A stretch of 64,000 nt of DNA from Roseovarius sp. S88 (GTDB lineage Bacteria > Pseudomonadota > Alphaproteobacteria > Rhodobacterales > Rhodobacteraceae): the NCBI RefSeq assembly GCF_037023735.1, contig NZ_CP146070.1:37004-101003 (forward strand), in the 5' to 3' direction. Numbering within the stretch: the stretch's first letter is position 1; every line of letters starts with the position of its first letter. The notes under the pieces were generated by a model, which had not been told where the DNA came from, did no database searches, and saw only the letters and a program-made list of their open reading frames with translations. Below are positions 16,281 through 25,530 of the stretch, in pieces. Position numbers and translations under genes: made by a program.

Positions 16281-18600
16281 TGCTGTTGACGCTGTCACCG
16301 GCGAGGTCTTCCGGGATGGCTGGAGCCGGATCCGGGGCTCGATGCAGGGGCTGCATGTCGCCAAGCAGAGCCAGCTTGTGCGCGCGGCGGCAGGGCATCG
16401 GCCGGCGGTCTTCAAGGCGATCCGGGGCGGGGGTACGCATACCAAATCACAGCTCGCAAACCAGCTCGATTACCTCACCACCAAGTCCACCCATATCGTG
16501 GACAGTAGCGGGTTCCTGGATGGCAAGACGAAGCTCGAGGCGAAGGACATAAAGGACCTCACCGAGCGCTTTGCCAAGCGGTGGGATGCGGGCTTCAAAC
16601 CCAAGCTTGGTCAGACCACTCACATGCTCATGTCCTTCCCCATCGGCACGCGGGGCGAGGATGTGCGCGACATCGCGACGGATGTGGCTGAGCGGTTCTT
16701 CCAGACCGATGCGGGGCATTTCGACTACATCATCGCGGTGCATGAGGACCGCGATCATCCCCATGCGCATCTGGTGCTGAACCGCCGCTCGCAGGAAGGT
16801 GAGTTCTTCTTCCTCGGGCGCAACCATCGGTTCAACTATGACGATTTCCGCCTCGCCATGGTCGAGGAGGCGGAGAAGTATGGTGTGCGCCTGGAGGCCA
16901 CGCGCCGCGTCGATCGCGGGGTTGTGCATTATCCCGCCCGGACCCGCGAGGTTTACGCCGCCAAGGAAGAAGGTCGCGCACCCCGCGAGCGGGAACGTGT
17001 GGGTGCTGACTTAACCCGAACGCTGGCGGAGATCGCCAATACCAGAACCGTCTACCACTCGCTTGCTGCGGAGGCTTCGCGAGAAGCCCGCGAGGATATC
17101 GCCGCAGCCCTCTTCCGCGCGGGCGAGGTGCTGGCGCGCGGCGGGCAGGTGGACCGAACAGGAGATGTCTATATGGCCGAGGATCAAAGCTTCGAGGATC
17201 TGAGAAGCCTCTATGCGGAGAAGCTCGCGCGGGTGCAGGGCATGATTGCCGAGAAGTCTGACGCGGAACGTCCCGTGCTGGAAAAGCGCCTTATCGAGAT
17301 CCAGACGCAGGTCCAGCACATGCAGCCCTTGGGGCTGCGATCATCCACGCTGTCAGAGACCCCCTCGGAGGGCGGGATCTATTCCGAAGCCAATATCGAC
17401 GCCAGCCAGCGCGAGCGACTGGCCGAGCCCGACCTGAGATCGCGCATTGACGCGGCACTACGGGGCACGGGGATCAGCACATCGGAAGTGGTGGCCCGGA
17501 TCGAGACGGGCGCGTCAAATGCAGCGCTCGAGCATCAATGGATCGCAGATGATCTCTCCAAAGTGGCCGAGGCGCGCGATCTGAACCTCGAACGCCGCGC
17601 TGATCTGGAACAGGCGCGCGACATTCTCAACGATGTGCATGTCGCGCTTGGTACGCTTTTGGAGCGCGAGAACGTGCTGCGCCGGGATGGCGTCATGGAA
17701 GCGGAACCGGTCAGCGAGCGGTTCCATTATCACCGGGACGCGGTCCGGGCGATGGAAGGGACAATCCGTCAGGAGATGCGCGCAGACGGCCTGACTGCGC
17801 AGCAGATCGAGGACCGGGACTGGGAGGTTGTCTCAAGGGCGGAGCGCCGGATCGAGACCGAGCAGCGCGCATATCTCGAGGCACACCCGGACTTGCTCGT
17901 ACGTCCCGGCGATGTGATCGACCGGTCTGAGCCCTACAGGGAGACCATCACCGATGCGGCCCGCGCCAGCGCGATCACCCGCGAGGTCGACCGGATCATG
18001 GAGGGACGCGACGTCCGCACGCCCGTTGCAGATGCTGTCACGGATGACTTGCGCACGCGCTATCCGGACATGCCGTCCCACCTTGCCCGTGGGCTCGGTG
18101 CGACCTATGCGGCCGTCGTCGAGATCCGGGACTCGGAGGCCATCAATCAGGTCCGCCGCGAAACCGAGATGCGCGATGGGCTTAGGTCTGGAACGCGCGA
18201 CGCACTCCTCGCAGCCCGCGGTGAAACTGCGCCGCAGTCTGACCGTGCCGACCGCCTCGCAGACGAGATTGCGCGTGTTCTGGACCATGAGCGGGCCGGG
18301 GAGTTCTCCGCGCCCTTCGAGACCGAAGCGGAGCGGGACGCTTTCCGAACCGAGATCGCGCGGGTGCTTGATAACCGTCAACTTGAGCGGCTCACATCCG
18401 GTGATGCCGATGCGCTTGAGAAGGTTCTCGCGGACCGCCTCGATCGGCTCTATGTCGCCAAGGTCTATCTGCAATCCGATGCCGCGACGGCCAACACGGA
18501 GGCCTTGCGACAGGTGGTCGATGATCTTGCCGATGCCGAATACGAAAAACACCGCGCGACAGACGTGGATGGCGAAACCGAGCGGGGCCAGGTCCATTGA
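16267..18600 (+). CDS. virD2: VirD2-type relaxase
   Basis: A 777-residue conjugative relaxase that nicks oriT and pilots the transferred strand. The N-terminal domain carries a motif I-like QLDYLTTK with candidate catalytic Tyr69. It also carries the metal-binding histidine motif HEDRDHPHAH (159-168), characteristic of MOBP/VirD2 enzymes. Residues after about 260 are long, charged and helical and probably form a scaffold or translocation signal; no helicase motifs are seen. The ATG at 16267 overlaps the mobC end, and virD4 overlaps its stop (TTGA), so the three genes form a tight operon. Confidence 0.93.
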   Translation: MRLNDAVDAVTGEVFRDGWSRIRGSMQGLHVAKQSQLVRAAAGHRPAVFKAIRGGGTHTKSQLANQLDYLTTKSTHIVDSSGFLDGKTKLEAKDIKDLTERFAKRWDAGFKPKLGQTTHMLMSFPIGTRGEDVRDIATDVAERFFQTDAGHFDYIIAVHEDRDHPHAHLVLNRRSQEGEFFFLGRNHRFNYDDFRLAMVEEAEKYGVRLEATRRVDRGVVHYPARTREVYAAKEEGRAPRERERVGADLTRTLAEIANTRTVYHSLAAEASREAREDIAAALFRAGEVLARGGQVDRTGDVYMAEDQSFEDLRSLYAEKLARVQGMIAEKSDAERPVLEKRLIEIQTQVQHMQPLGLRSSTLSETPSEGGIYSEANIDASQRERLAEPDLRSRIDAALRGTGISTSEVVARIETGASNAALEHQWIADDLSKVAEARDLNLERRADLEQARDILNDVHVALGTLLERENVLRRDGVMEAEPVSERFHYHRDAVRAMEGTIRQEMRADGLTAQQIEDRDWEVVSRAERRIETEQRAYLEAHPDLLVRPGDVIDRSEPYRETITDAARASAITREVDRIMEGRDVRTPVADAVTDDLRTRYPDMPSHLARGLGATYAAVVEIRDSEAINQVRRETEMRDGLRSGTRDALLAARGETAPQSDRADRLADEIARVLDHERAGEFSAPFETEAERDAFRTEIARVLDNRQLERLTSGDADALEKVLADRLDRLYVAKVYLQSDAATANTEALRQVVDDLADAEYEKHRATDVDGETERGQVH

Positions 18601-20291
18601 GCGTCGCCATGGGAAAGGCGCGGATCGCCACGGGTGTCCTGCTCGTAACGCTGGTGACCGCCGCCATGGGCTATACGATCGCCTCGGCGGTTTTGACCTA
18701 CCAGGATATGGGCTTCGGGGCCGAGATCGACTTTGCCTATATCGCGCAGAACTATCTGGCGATCCTCGATCGCCGCCCAGAGGACGCGCAACTCATCCAC
18801 CTGATCATCGGCAGCTTTGCCGCCGCCGGCATGATGCTGAGCCTCGCCCTCTCGGGGTCTGCCCTCACACGGTTTGGCCAAACCCATTGGCAGACCGCGC
18901 GGGAGATGAAGGCCAATGGGTTCTTCGGCGCGCCCGGGACCGGGTTCATCCTCGGCAAGCTCGGTACTCCAAAATCCCGCGCGAAATACATCTGCTCGAA
19001 GGTCTTCCCCCATGCGCTGATCGTGGCCCCCACGGGCCGCGGCAAAACCACGGGCTTTGTCATTCCGAACCTGCTGACTTGGCAGGGCTCCGCCGTGACG
19101 CTCGATGTGAAGGGCGAGTGTTTCGAGGCTACGGCCCGGCACCGCGCGGCCCAAGGCGACAAGGTCTATCGCTTTGCCCCCACCGATTGGGAGGGCAAGC
19201 GCACGCATCGCTACAACCCGCTCCTGCGCATCTATCAACTGAAAGACCCCGCCCGCCAGCAGATGGAATTGCAGCTCCTCGCGACGCTGTTCCTTCAGAG
19301 CGACAACGACCGGGTCCAGGGCCTCCTCAAAGGCGGGATCGATCTCTTCGTCGCGGCAGGGCTCTTGGCCTTCCAGCGCAAGCGCCCCACCTTGGGCGAG
19401 ATCTACCGCATCGCAGCCTCGGGCGGGAACAAGCAGAAGGAGTATTTCGCGCGCGGCCACGAGGTGGAGAACAGGGCCGCCAAGTTGATCTTCACGCGGT
19501 TGGCCTCGACCAACAACGATACGCTGACCTCCTACGTCTCGCTTCTGATGACCTCGGGGCTCGATCAATGGCAGAACCCGGCCATCGATGAAGCGACGGC
19601 GGTGTCGGACTTTGATTTCCGGACAATCCGCAAGAAACCCTTCTCCGTCTATCTCGTGGTTCAGCCGCTGATGGTGAAACCCCTCGCGCCGCTGATCAGG
19701 CTCTTCTTCTCCGACCTTCTCTCCGCCATGCAAGAAAAGGACCCCGGGCCGGATGAGCCCTGGCCGGTGATGATCATGCTCGACGAGTTCAATCGCTTGG
19801 GCAAAATGCCCATCGTGGTCGAAAGCATCGAGACCCTGCGGACCTATCGCGGTCACCTCGCGGTCGTCACCCAGACCATTCCCGCCCTCGATGAAATCTA
19901 TGGCGAGAACACCCGCCGCGCGCTGCAGGGGAATGCTGGCGTGAAGCTCTACCTGACGCCGTCGGATGAGAAGACTGTCGAGGAGTTGAGCAAGGCGGTC
20001 GGTAAGACCACGAAGACCGTCATCACGCGCTCTCAGTCCATCGGCAAAAACCCCTTCGAGGGCCGCAGCCAATCCACAAGGACTGAAGAAAGCTCTTTGT
20101 TGCCCGAAGATGACGCGCGCCGCCTACCGCTCGATGAGATCGTCATGGTGATCGACGCGCAAATGCCGGTCCGAGCCAAACGGATCCAGTATTTTGACGA
20201 CCGGCTCTTCAAGGCGATCCACGGGGCGCAATCAGGCGAGTTGCCGTTTCCGAAGCCGGGGGAGGGAGGCCGCAGGGTGATCTGCCGCTGA
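18597..20291 (+). CDS. virD4: VirD4/TraG coupling protein
   Basis: A 564-residue inner-membrane ATPase that links the relaxosome to the VirB channel. It has two N-terminal membrane segments (about 11-34 and 68-90), Walker A APTGRGKTT (144-152), a GSAVTLDVKGE strand, and Walker B VMIMLDEFNRLG. Other coupling-protein signatures are VVTQTIPALDEIYG and the LTPSDEKTVEELSKAVGK region. The TTG start overlaps the relaxase stop as TTGA; an in-frame ATG at 18609 is the alternative. Length and motif order are normal for the family. Confidence 0.95.
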   Translation: MSVAMGKARIATGVLLVTLVTAAMGYTIASAVLTYQDMGFGAEIDFAYIAQNYLAILDRRPEDAQLIHLIIGSFAAAGMMLSLALSGSALTRFGQTHWQTAREMKANGFFGAPGTGFILGKLGTPKSRAKYICSKVFPHALIVAPTGRGKTTGFVIPNLLTWQGSAVTLDVKGECFEATARHRAAQGDKVYRFAPTDWEGKRTHRYNPLLRIYQLKDPARQQMELQLLATLFLQSDNDRVQGLLKGGIDLFVAAGLLAFQRKRPTLGEIYRIAASGGNKQKEYFARGHEVENRAAKLIFTRLASTNNDTLTSYVSLLMTSGLDQWQNPAIDEATAVSDFDFRTIRKKPFSVYLVVQPLMVKPLAPLIRLFFSDLLSAMQEKDPGPDEPWPVMIMLDEFNRLGKMPIVVESIETLRTYRGHLAVVTQTIPALDEIYGENTRRALQGNAGVKLYLTPSDEKTVEELSKAVGKTTKTVITRSQSIGKNPFEGRSQSTRTEESSLLPEDDARRLPLDEIVMVIDAQMPVRAKRIQYFDDRLFKAIHGAQSGELPFPKPGEGGRRVICR

Positions 20292-20293
20292 GT

Positions 20294-20602
20294 ATGCGCG
20301 CCATGCCGATGACACCGCCGCCGGACGGGCAAAGCGGACCCAACACCGAAGTGGACGCTGCACACCAGGCCGCTGCTGGTCAGCCGTCAGCGCATGTCGT
20401 GCCAAAGAAGACCGCGCCCGTCGTTCAAGCCGTCATTGCTGAGGAACAGCAGCAGATGGAGATGGATTTTGAGGGCCCGGTCGCGGATACCGAGACAGTG
20501 CGCGTGGAAGATGAGGCGCAGATGCGTTCCGCGGTCGATGGCTTGGACGACATGGAAGCGATGTTGCGGGAGGATGGTGGTCAAACGCTTGTAGCTCGAT
20601 AG
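20294..20602 (+). CDS. Hypothetical acidic protein after virD4
   Basis: A 102-residue, low-complexity acidic protein (EEQQQMEMDFEGPVADTETVRVEDEAQ) that starts 2 bp after the virD4 stop. It has no membrane segment or recognisable domain and probably belongs to the mobilization operon. Its position resembles small accessory genes found after virD4 in related loci, but I cannot name it. The region right after its stop is where the insertion element begins. Confidence 0.6.
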   Translation: MRAMPMTPPPDGQSGPNTEVDAAHQAAAGQPSAHVVPKKTAPVVQAVIAEEQQQMEMDFEGPVADTETVRVEDEAQMRSAVDGLDDMEAMLREDGGQTLVAR

Positions 20603-20617
20603 GTTGGCGAGGGTGGT

Positions 20618-20737
20618 ATGTCGGTCGAGCCGGCGGATTCCGTTGAAGAACTCGGTGCAAATGACGTCACGGTCGTCGCTGGATTGTTTGCACGAGTTGC
20701 ATGCTCCGGAAGCAGGTCCGGTCGACGCTTAGATTAG
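20618..20737 (+). CDS. Possible truncated small gene at the IS boundary
   Basis: A 39-codon frame (MSVEPADSVEELGANDVTVV...) with a GAGGGTGG stretch just upstream of the ATG. The first part looks protein-like; the last part (SGSRSGRRLD) does not. It may be the 5' end of a gene from the mobilization operon that was cut off by the insertion element, or it may be chance. Confidence 0.25.
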   Translation: MSVEPADSVEELGANDVTVVAGLFARVACSGSRSGRRLD

Positions 20738-22221
20738 TAGATTTAGCCGGTCAGATCATGCGGTGGCCTCCGTTTGGACGGTCTTGGGCCTGAGCTTGGC
20801 GAGCTTTCTGAGGTTCTGCGCGATAGCTGCGAGAAGGAACTCATCTTTGGCCCCGTTGGGCCCTCGCAATCGCAATCTGGTCAAGTTCAGGATGCGCTTG
20901 AGGTGCGCGAAGAGCATCTCAACTTTCTTCCGTTTGTCACGGCTGACTTTGTACGCTTTCGACTTACGGCTGGATCGCGCGAAGTCCCGTGCATCCTCGT
21001 GCTCTTCCCGACTGACCGATCTGCAAGCCGCATTAGGGCAGCACTTCTCTTTCGATGGACAACTCTGACAATCGGACTTGAGGGCTCGGTATTTCCGGGT
21101 GCCACGAACGTTCTTACCGCGATTGGGATCGGAGTAGTTGCGTCGGAACTGTTTGAGCGCGAAGCCTTCCGGGCAAATGTATTGGTCGTTGGCTTCGTCA
21201 TATTCAAACTCGAACCGCGTCCATGCCCCGTCTTTGCGGTTCGAATGATCGATCACCGGGATGAAGGGGATGATCCCGCGCTTCTTAACCAGCCAGCCTA
21301 GGTTGTCGCTGGAGCCATAGGCAGTGTCTGCAGCCAGCCAATCCGGTCTTATACCGAAGCGGCTTTCGGTGCGATCTAGCATTGTTTGAGAGGCACCTAC
21401 TTCAGCCTGCCGGATTGCCCGAGTGGCTTCAACGTCCATGATGACCGAGCTTTTGGTGTCGATTAGATAGTTCGTGGCATATGCAAAGTACGGGCGGCTC
21501 TCTTCGGCGCGCGTCCATTGGGCAGCTGGATCGGACTTGGCTACGAACTTCGGTTGAACAGGAGAAGCGGCTCCGAATGCCGCATCATCCAGCGTTTCGA
21601 GATATTCCTTGGCAGCGCGGTTGCTAGCTGCCCGGGCAACGTCTTCACTCCAGTCCTTGGCCGCAATGGAACGGGCTTTGTTAGCATCCGCCGGTATCAG
21701 GCTGGCATCGACGGCAAAGCCTTCGCCAGACACAAGGTCTTCCTTCAGGCAGCGCTCAACTGTCGCCTCGAAAATGTGACGCAGCATGTCGCTGTCACGG
21801 AACTTGCCATGGCGGTAACGCGAGAAGGACGAATGGTCAGGCACCTTGTCCTCCAACCCGAGCCGGCAAAACCAGCGGTAGGCCAAATTGAGATGCACCT
21901 CTTGGCAAAGACGGCGTTCTGAGCGGATGCCCATCACATAACCAATCACCAGCATCCGAACGATGAGCTCGGGATCAATCGAAGGGCGGCCGGTATGGCT
22001 GTAGAAGGGTTTCAGCTTCTCACGCATGTCACCCATGTCGAGGAAGCGGTCGATCTCTCTCAGCACGTGATTGGGCGGCACATGAGCGTCCAAATCGAAC
22101 TCATAAAACAGCTGCGCTTCCACCCTTTGAGTGCCCATCATCGCTCGATCCTCCCAATCTCGATAAATCGAGTGAATCAAACGACTTGCCGCACTGCGAC
22201 ATATAGTTTTTCAACAGCATC
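20636..22221 (-). mobile_element. IS1182-like insertion sequence (boundaries provisional)
   Basis: The element contains one complete transposase gene. Its ends are proposed from imperfect inverted segments: 20636-20652 (GATTCCGTTGAAGAACT) matches the complement of 22205-22221 (GATGCTGTTGAAAAACT) at 14 of 17 positions. The implied length of about 1.6 kb is normal for IS1182-group elements. No target duplication could be confirmed, so the boundaries are tentative while the transposase is clear. Confidence 0.6.
20756..22141 (-). CDS. IS1182-family transposase
   Basis: A 461-residue DDE transposase. The N-terminal DUF772-type domain is visible as DPELIVRMLVIGYVMGIRSERRLCQEV and PDHSSFSRYRHGKF. 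The catalytic core has FAVDASLI and WLAADTAYGSSDN. A C-terminal cysteine cluster (CQSCPSKEKCCPNAAC) and a final helix ERRK-type segment (KKVEMLFAHLKRILNL) are also typical. I start it at the ATG at 22141, preceded by GGGAGG, rather than 13 codons earlier. No stop or frameshift interrupts it, so the element may be active. Confidence 0.9.
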   Translation of the reverse strand: MMGTQRVEAQLFYEFDLDAHVPPNHVLREIDRFLDMGDMREKLKPFYSHTGRPSIDPELIVRMLVIGYVMGIRSERRLCQEVHLNLAYRWFCRLGLEDKVPDHSSFSRYRHGKFRDSDMLRHIFEATVERCLKEDLVSGEGFAVDASLIPADANKARSIAAKDWSEDVARAASNRAAKEYLETLDDAAFGAASPVQPKFVAKSDPAAQWTRAEESRPYFAYATNYLIDTKSSVIMDVEATRAIRQAEVGASQTMLDRTESRFGIRPDWLAADTAYGSSDNLGWLVKKRGIIPFIPVIDHSNRKDGAWTRFEFEYDEANDQYICPEGFALKQFRRNYSDPNRGKNVRGTRKYRALKSDCQSCPSKEKCCPNAACRSVSREEHEDARDFARSSRKSKAYKVSRDKRKKVEMLFAHLKRILNLTRLRLRGPNGAKDEFLLAAIAQNLRKLAKLRPKTVQTEATA

Positions 22222-22296
22222 GGCGGGAAGCGGAAGTTCGCTGCGATTGCGAGCACGAAAAGGCGAATGTTCAAAAGCAGACACTTCGCACCACAC

Positions 22297-25200
22297 TCAA
22301 ACCTCTTCAAGTTCGCCCAGGTCAATATCTTTCCCCGCTTTGATCAGATCGTAAATAAGGTTCGTAAGTATGCCGAGGCCTTGCTTGTCTTCTTTGAGAA
22401 GATGCGTGGCCAACGCGTTGTTCGAACTCATTGCGCGTACCACCGCGCCTTGAACCGCGCCGGGAAGGCTTCCTTTCAACGCTTGGTCTTTAGAGTTTTC
22501 CTCAACTTGCGCTCGTACGATGCTGTTTTCACGGGTTATCGAAACGATTTGGTTTACAAAGCTTGCTTGGTCCTTGATCGGAGCGGCTTCACCAAAGATA
22601 CCGTTCAATCGTTCGATCAACTCCTGTAGGTAGACAGGAAGCTTACCGGGCGCATTCGATCCGCCCGGTCCAGTGGGCTTCAAGTTTGGATCTGGGTCAT
22701 CACCGTTGTTGCCCTGGTCATCGTTCTTGTTAATGTCGTATCCCGTAAGGGAAATGCCTCTGAGATCTACGTGCTCGGGAGGAATGCCATTGAGGCGGTT
22801 TGCCAGAAGTTTTGTGAATGCGGCAAAATTTTCCATGCTGGGATCCCCCAGATCCAGCAATTGCGCGATGTATGTGTAGGTCCTGGAAAACCTAGCCAAG
22901 CCCGACTTGAACTCCAGCATCCGACCGATGCTCTCTTCTATTTGCATCCTTTCATGCTCGGCCTTTTTCGCCGAGGCATCGTCTCCTGCTTCGGTTGCCT
23001 TCAGGAATTCAACTTCGCACCGAGCGGCCTCTTCGCGGAGCGCTTTGAGGCGAGCGTTGTACAGGTCGGTCGGTCGTTGGGTGGCCGCAAACATCGCCTT
23101 GTGGTGATCTTCTTCGCCGGTGTCGAAGGTCTTGGCGGTTTCGAAGCGCGCGACCTTGAACGCGTCAATGTCTTCGTCCGAGTAGATGCCCTGTTCGTCA
23201 AGTGTATCCTTCATGTCGTAGATGACGTTTGGGTCTTGAACCTCGGTGATTTGCGCGCCGGAATCATATTTCTTGAAGGCCGCTCGGATCGCTTCCGGGT
23301 CATTGACGAAGTCGACGACGAAGGTCTCTTCCTTGCCTGGGAATGTGCGATTGAGGCGCGATAGCGTTTGAACGATTTCGACTTCATTCGCGATCTTCTT
23401 GTCGACATACATAGCAACGAGCTTCGGCTGGTCGAAGCCCGTCTGGAACTTATTGGCGACCAACATCACTCTAAATTCCGGCCTATCAAATGCGATCCGC
23501 AGGTCCTTGACCTCGACGCCCGTATTCATGTTGCTTTCAGTGAATTCGGCATCGTCGTCACAAACGAACAGATCGCCTGAAATCTGCGCGTCATCGGAAT
23601 GCATAACGTCCTTGCCGCTGAGCTTCCCCGAGAATGCGACCAACGCGCGAACGTCTTTGTACTGTGGGTTGGCGATGACAAAAGCATCGAAGGCCATCTT
23701 GTAGCGAACAGCCGCCGCACGCGAGCTCGTCACAACCATTGCCTTCGCCTTTCCGTCAAGGAGAGGCGAAACGTTGTGCCGGAAGTGCTCCATGATGAAT
23801 TGCACCTTCTGGGTGACGTTCGTGGGGTGCAGGCTCATCCATTTGGCAAGCGCTCGCTTGGCTGCCTTGCCATCCACGCGCTTTTTGTCTTCCAGTTCTT
23901 TTCCCAGATTGAAGGCGGTCTTGTATGAGACGTAGCCCTTGAGCACGTCGAGGATGAAACCCTCGTCGATGGCCTGACGCATCTCGTACTTATGGAACGC
24001 GCGCGGCAGGTTGTCCGGGCCTGCCGGGCGGGACGGGTCCTGCGGTCGTCCAAACAACATCAAGGTTGAGTGTTTCGGTGTCGCAGTGAACGCGAAGTGG
24101 GACAGGTTCTTCGGCCGAGCCCGGCTCTTCTGGATCTCGGTCAGAAGCTCTTCGACCGTCATGTTGGCGGTATCTTTAGCCGACGAGAGGGCGAGGGTCG
24201 CCTGCAGCTTCGAAGCGGTGCTGCCGGTTTGCGATGTATGCGCCTCATCGATTATCACGGCAAAGCTACGGTCCTTCAACGATGTCTCCGTCAGGATCGC
24301 TTCCATGGCGTGCGGGAAGGTCTGAAGCGTCACCACGATAATCGGCACGCCCTTCAGCATCGCTTCTGTCAATTGAGCCGTCTTCGTCTTGGAGCTTGTT
24401 TCGCGATCAATCGCGGCGATCATGCCCTTGCGGTGGTCGATCTGCTGAACGGCATCTTGCAACTGCCCATCCAGCACAGTCCGATCCGTCACGATGATCA
24501 CTGTGTCAAAGACGGCCTTCCCGTCATCATGGCGCAGCTTGGTCAGGTCGTGGGCAGTCCAGGCGATTGTCGATGTCTTGCCCGAGCCCGCACTGTGTTC
24601 GCAGAGGTAAGCGTGCCCGGGGCCTTTCTCTTTCGCGTCCGCGATCATCTTGTTGACCGCGTCATGCTGGTGGAAGCGTGGGAAGATCAGCGTTTCCTTG
24701 ACCGACCAATTGCCCTTCAGGTCCACCACATCCTTCTTCTCGACATAGACGAAGCTGTGGAAGATCCGCAGGAAGGCATCGGGCTGGCAAATCTCCTCCC
24801 AGAAGTACGCGACGGGGTATTCGCCGTCGTCACGGGGCGGGTTGCCGCCTTTGCCGTCGTGGCCACGGTTGAAGGGCAGGAAGTAGGTGTTCTCGCCCGC
24901 CAGTTTCGTCGCCATCCAAATCTCGCTATCCGACATCGCGAAATGCACGATGGCACCGCGTTTGAACGTCAGCAGCGGGTGTTTGCGGCCGGTGGCGGGG
25001 TCTTCGGGCAGGCGGTCGCGCTTGTACTGCTCGCGTGCGCTTTCGGCGGATTGGGTGAAGTCGGTTTTGAGCTCGACCGTGGCCACGGGCAGCCCGTTGA
25101 TGAAGAGGCCCAGATCGATCGCCAACTCTCGGCCGGGATGGTACTTGAGCTGGGGCACCACGCGCAGCCGGTTGGCGGCGTAGCGCGCGATGATCGTCTC

Positions 25201-25530
25201 GTTGCGCTGATCTTCGGGCGCGGCCTCGGACATATCGATCTGTCCGCAGCCCGCGATGGAAAAGCCACGGCGCAGAACCTGGATGGTGCCCTGTTTCGCT
25301 AAGGCGGCGCCGAGGCGGGAGAGCAGCGTTTCGCGGGCGCGCTCTCCGTTCAGGGCGACGAGCTTGTCCCACTTCGGCCTTTGGGTCTCTTGGATCCAGG
25401 CTTCCAGATCCTCGGTGTAGACGGCGGTGTCCTGATCAAAGCCTTTGGTGTCGCCAAGCAGCCAGCCCTGGTCCGTCAGTTTCTTGACGATATAGGCCTC
25501 AAGGTGTTTTTCGTGGTGTAAATCGCTCAT
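22297..25530 (-). CDS. hsdR: Type I restriction enzyme subunit R
   Basis: A 1077-residue DNA-translocating endonuclease subunit. An N-terminal PD-(D/E)xK nuclease is visible as D139...E153-L-K155. The helicase part has Walker A SAGSGKTS (313-320), DEAH (428-431) and later motifs such as MLVANKFQTGFDQPKL and LSRLNRTFPGKE. The C-terminal region would bind the methylase complex. It is the last gene of hsdM-hsdS-hsdR, and its ATG overlaps the hsdS stop as ATGA. The IS lies directly downstream but leaves the gene intact. Confidence 0.95.
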   Translation of the reverse strand: MSDLHHEKHLEAYIVKKLTDQGWLLGDTKGFDQDTAVYTEDLEAWIQETQRPKWDKLVALNGERARETLLSRLGAALAKQGTIQVLRRGFSIAGCGQIDMSEAAPEDQRNETIIARYAANRLRVVPQLKYHPGRELAIDLGLFINGLPVATVELKTDFTQSAESAREQYKRDRLPEDPATGRKHPLLTFKRGAIVHFAMSDSEIWMATKLAGENTYFLPFNRGHDGKGGNPPRDDGEYPVAYFWEEICQPDAFLRIFHSFVYVEKKDVVDLKGNWSVKETLIFPRFHQHDAVNKMIADAKEKGPGHAYLCEHSAGSGKTSTIAWTAHDLTKLRHDDGKAVFDTVIIVTDRTVLDGQLQDAVQQIDHRKGMIAAIDRETSSKTKTAQLTEAMLKGVPIIVVTLQTFPHAMEAILTETSLKDRSFAVIIDEAHTSQTGSTASKLQATLALSSAKDTANMTVEELLTEIQKSRARPKNLSHFAFTATPKHSTLMLFGRPQDPSRPAGPDNLPRAFHKYEMRQAIDEGFILDVLKGYVSYKTAFNLGKELEDKKRVDGKAAKRALAKWMSLHPTNVTQKVQFIMEHFRHNVSPLLDGKAKAMVVTSSRAAAVRYKMAFDAFVIANPQYKDVRALVAFSGKLSGKDVMHSDDAQISGDLFVCDDDAEFTESNMNTGVEVKDLRIAFDRPEFRVMLVANKFQTGFDQPKLVAMYVDKKIANEVEIVQTLSRLNRTFPGKEETFVVDFVNDPEAIRAAFKKYDSGAQITEVQDPNVIYDMKDTLDEQGIYSDEDIDAFKVARFETAKTFDTGEEDHHKAMFAATQRPTDLYNARLKALREEAARCEVEFLKATEAGDDASAKKAEHERMQIEESIGRMLEFKSGLARFSRTYTYIAQLLDLGDPSMENFAAFTKLLANRLNGIPPEHVDLRGISLTGYDINKNDDQGNNGDDPDPNLKPTGPGGSNAPGKLPVYLQELIERLNGIFGEAAPIKDQASFVNQIVSITRENSIVRAQVEENSKDQALKGSLPGAVQGAVVRAMSSNNALATHLLKEDKQGLGILTNLIYDLIKAGKDIDLGELEEV

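Noticed and set aside
17954-20072. Long open frames on both strands over virD2/virD4 (about 545 and 535 codons)
   Set aside because: They are frame shadows of well-supported relaxase and coupling-protein genes, with Arg/Pro-rich nonsense composition.
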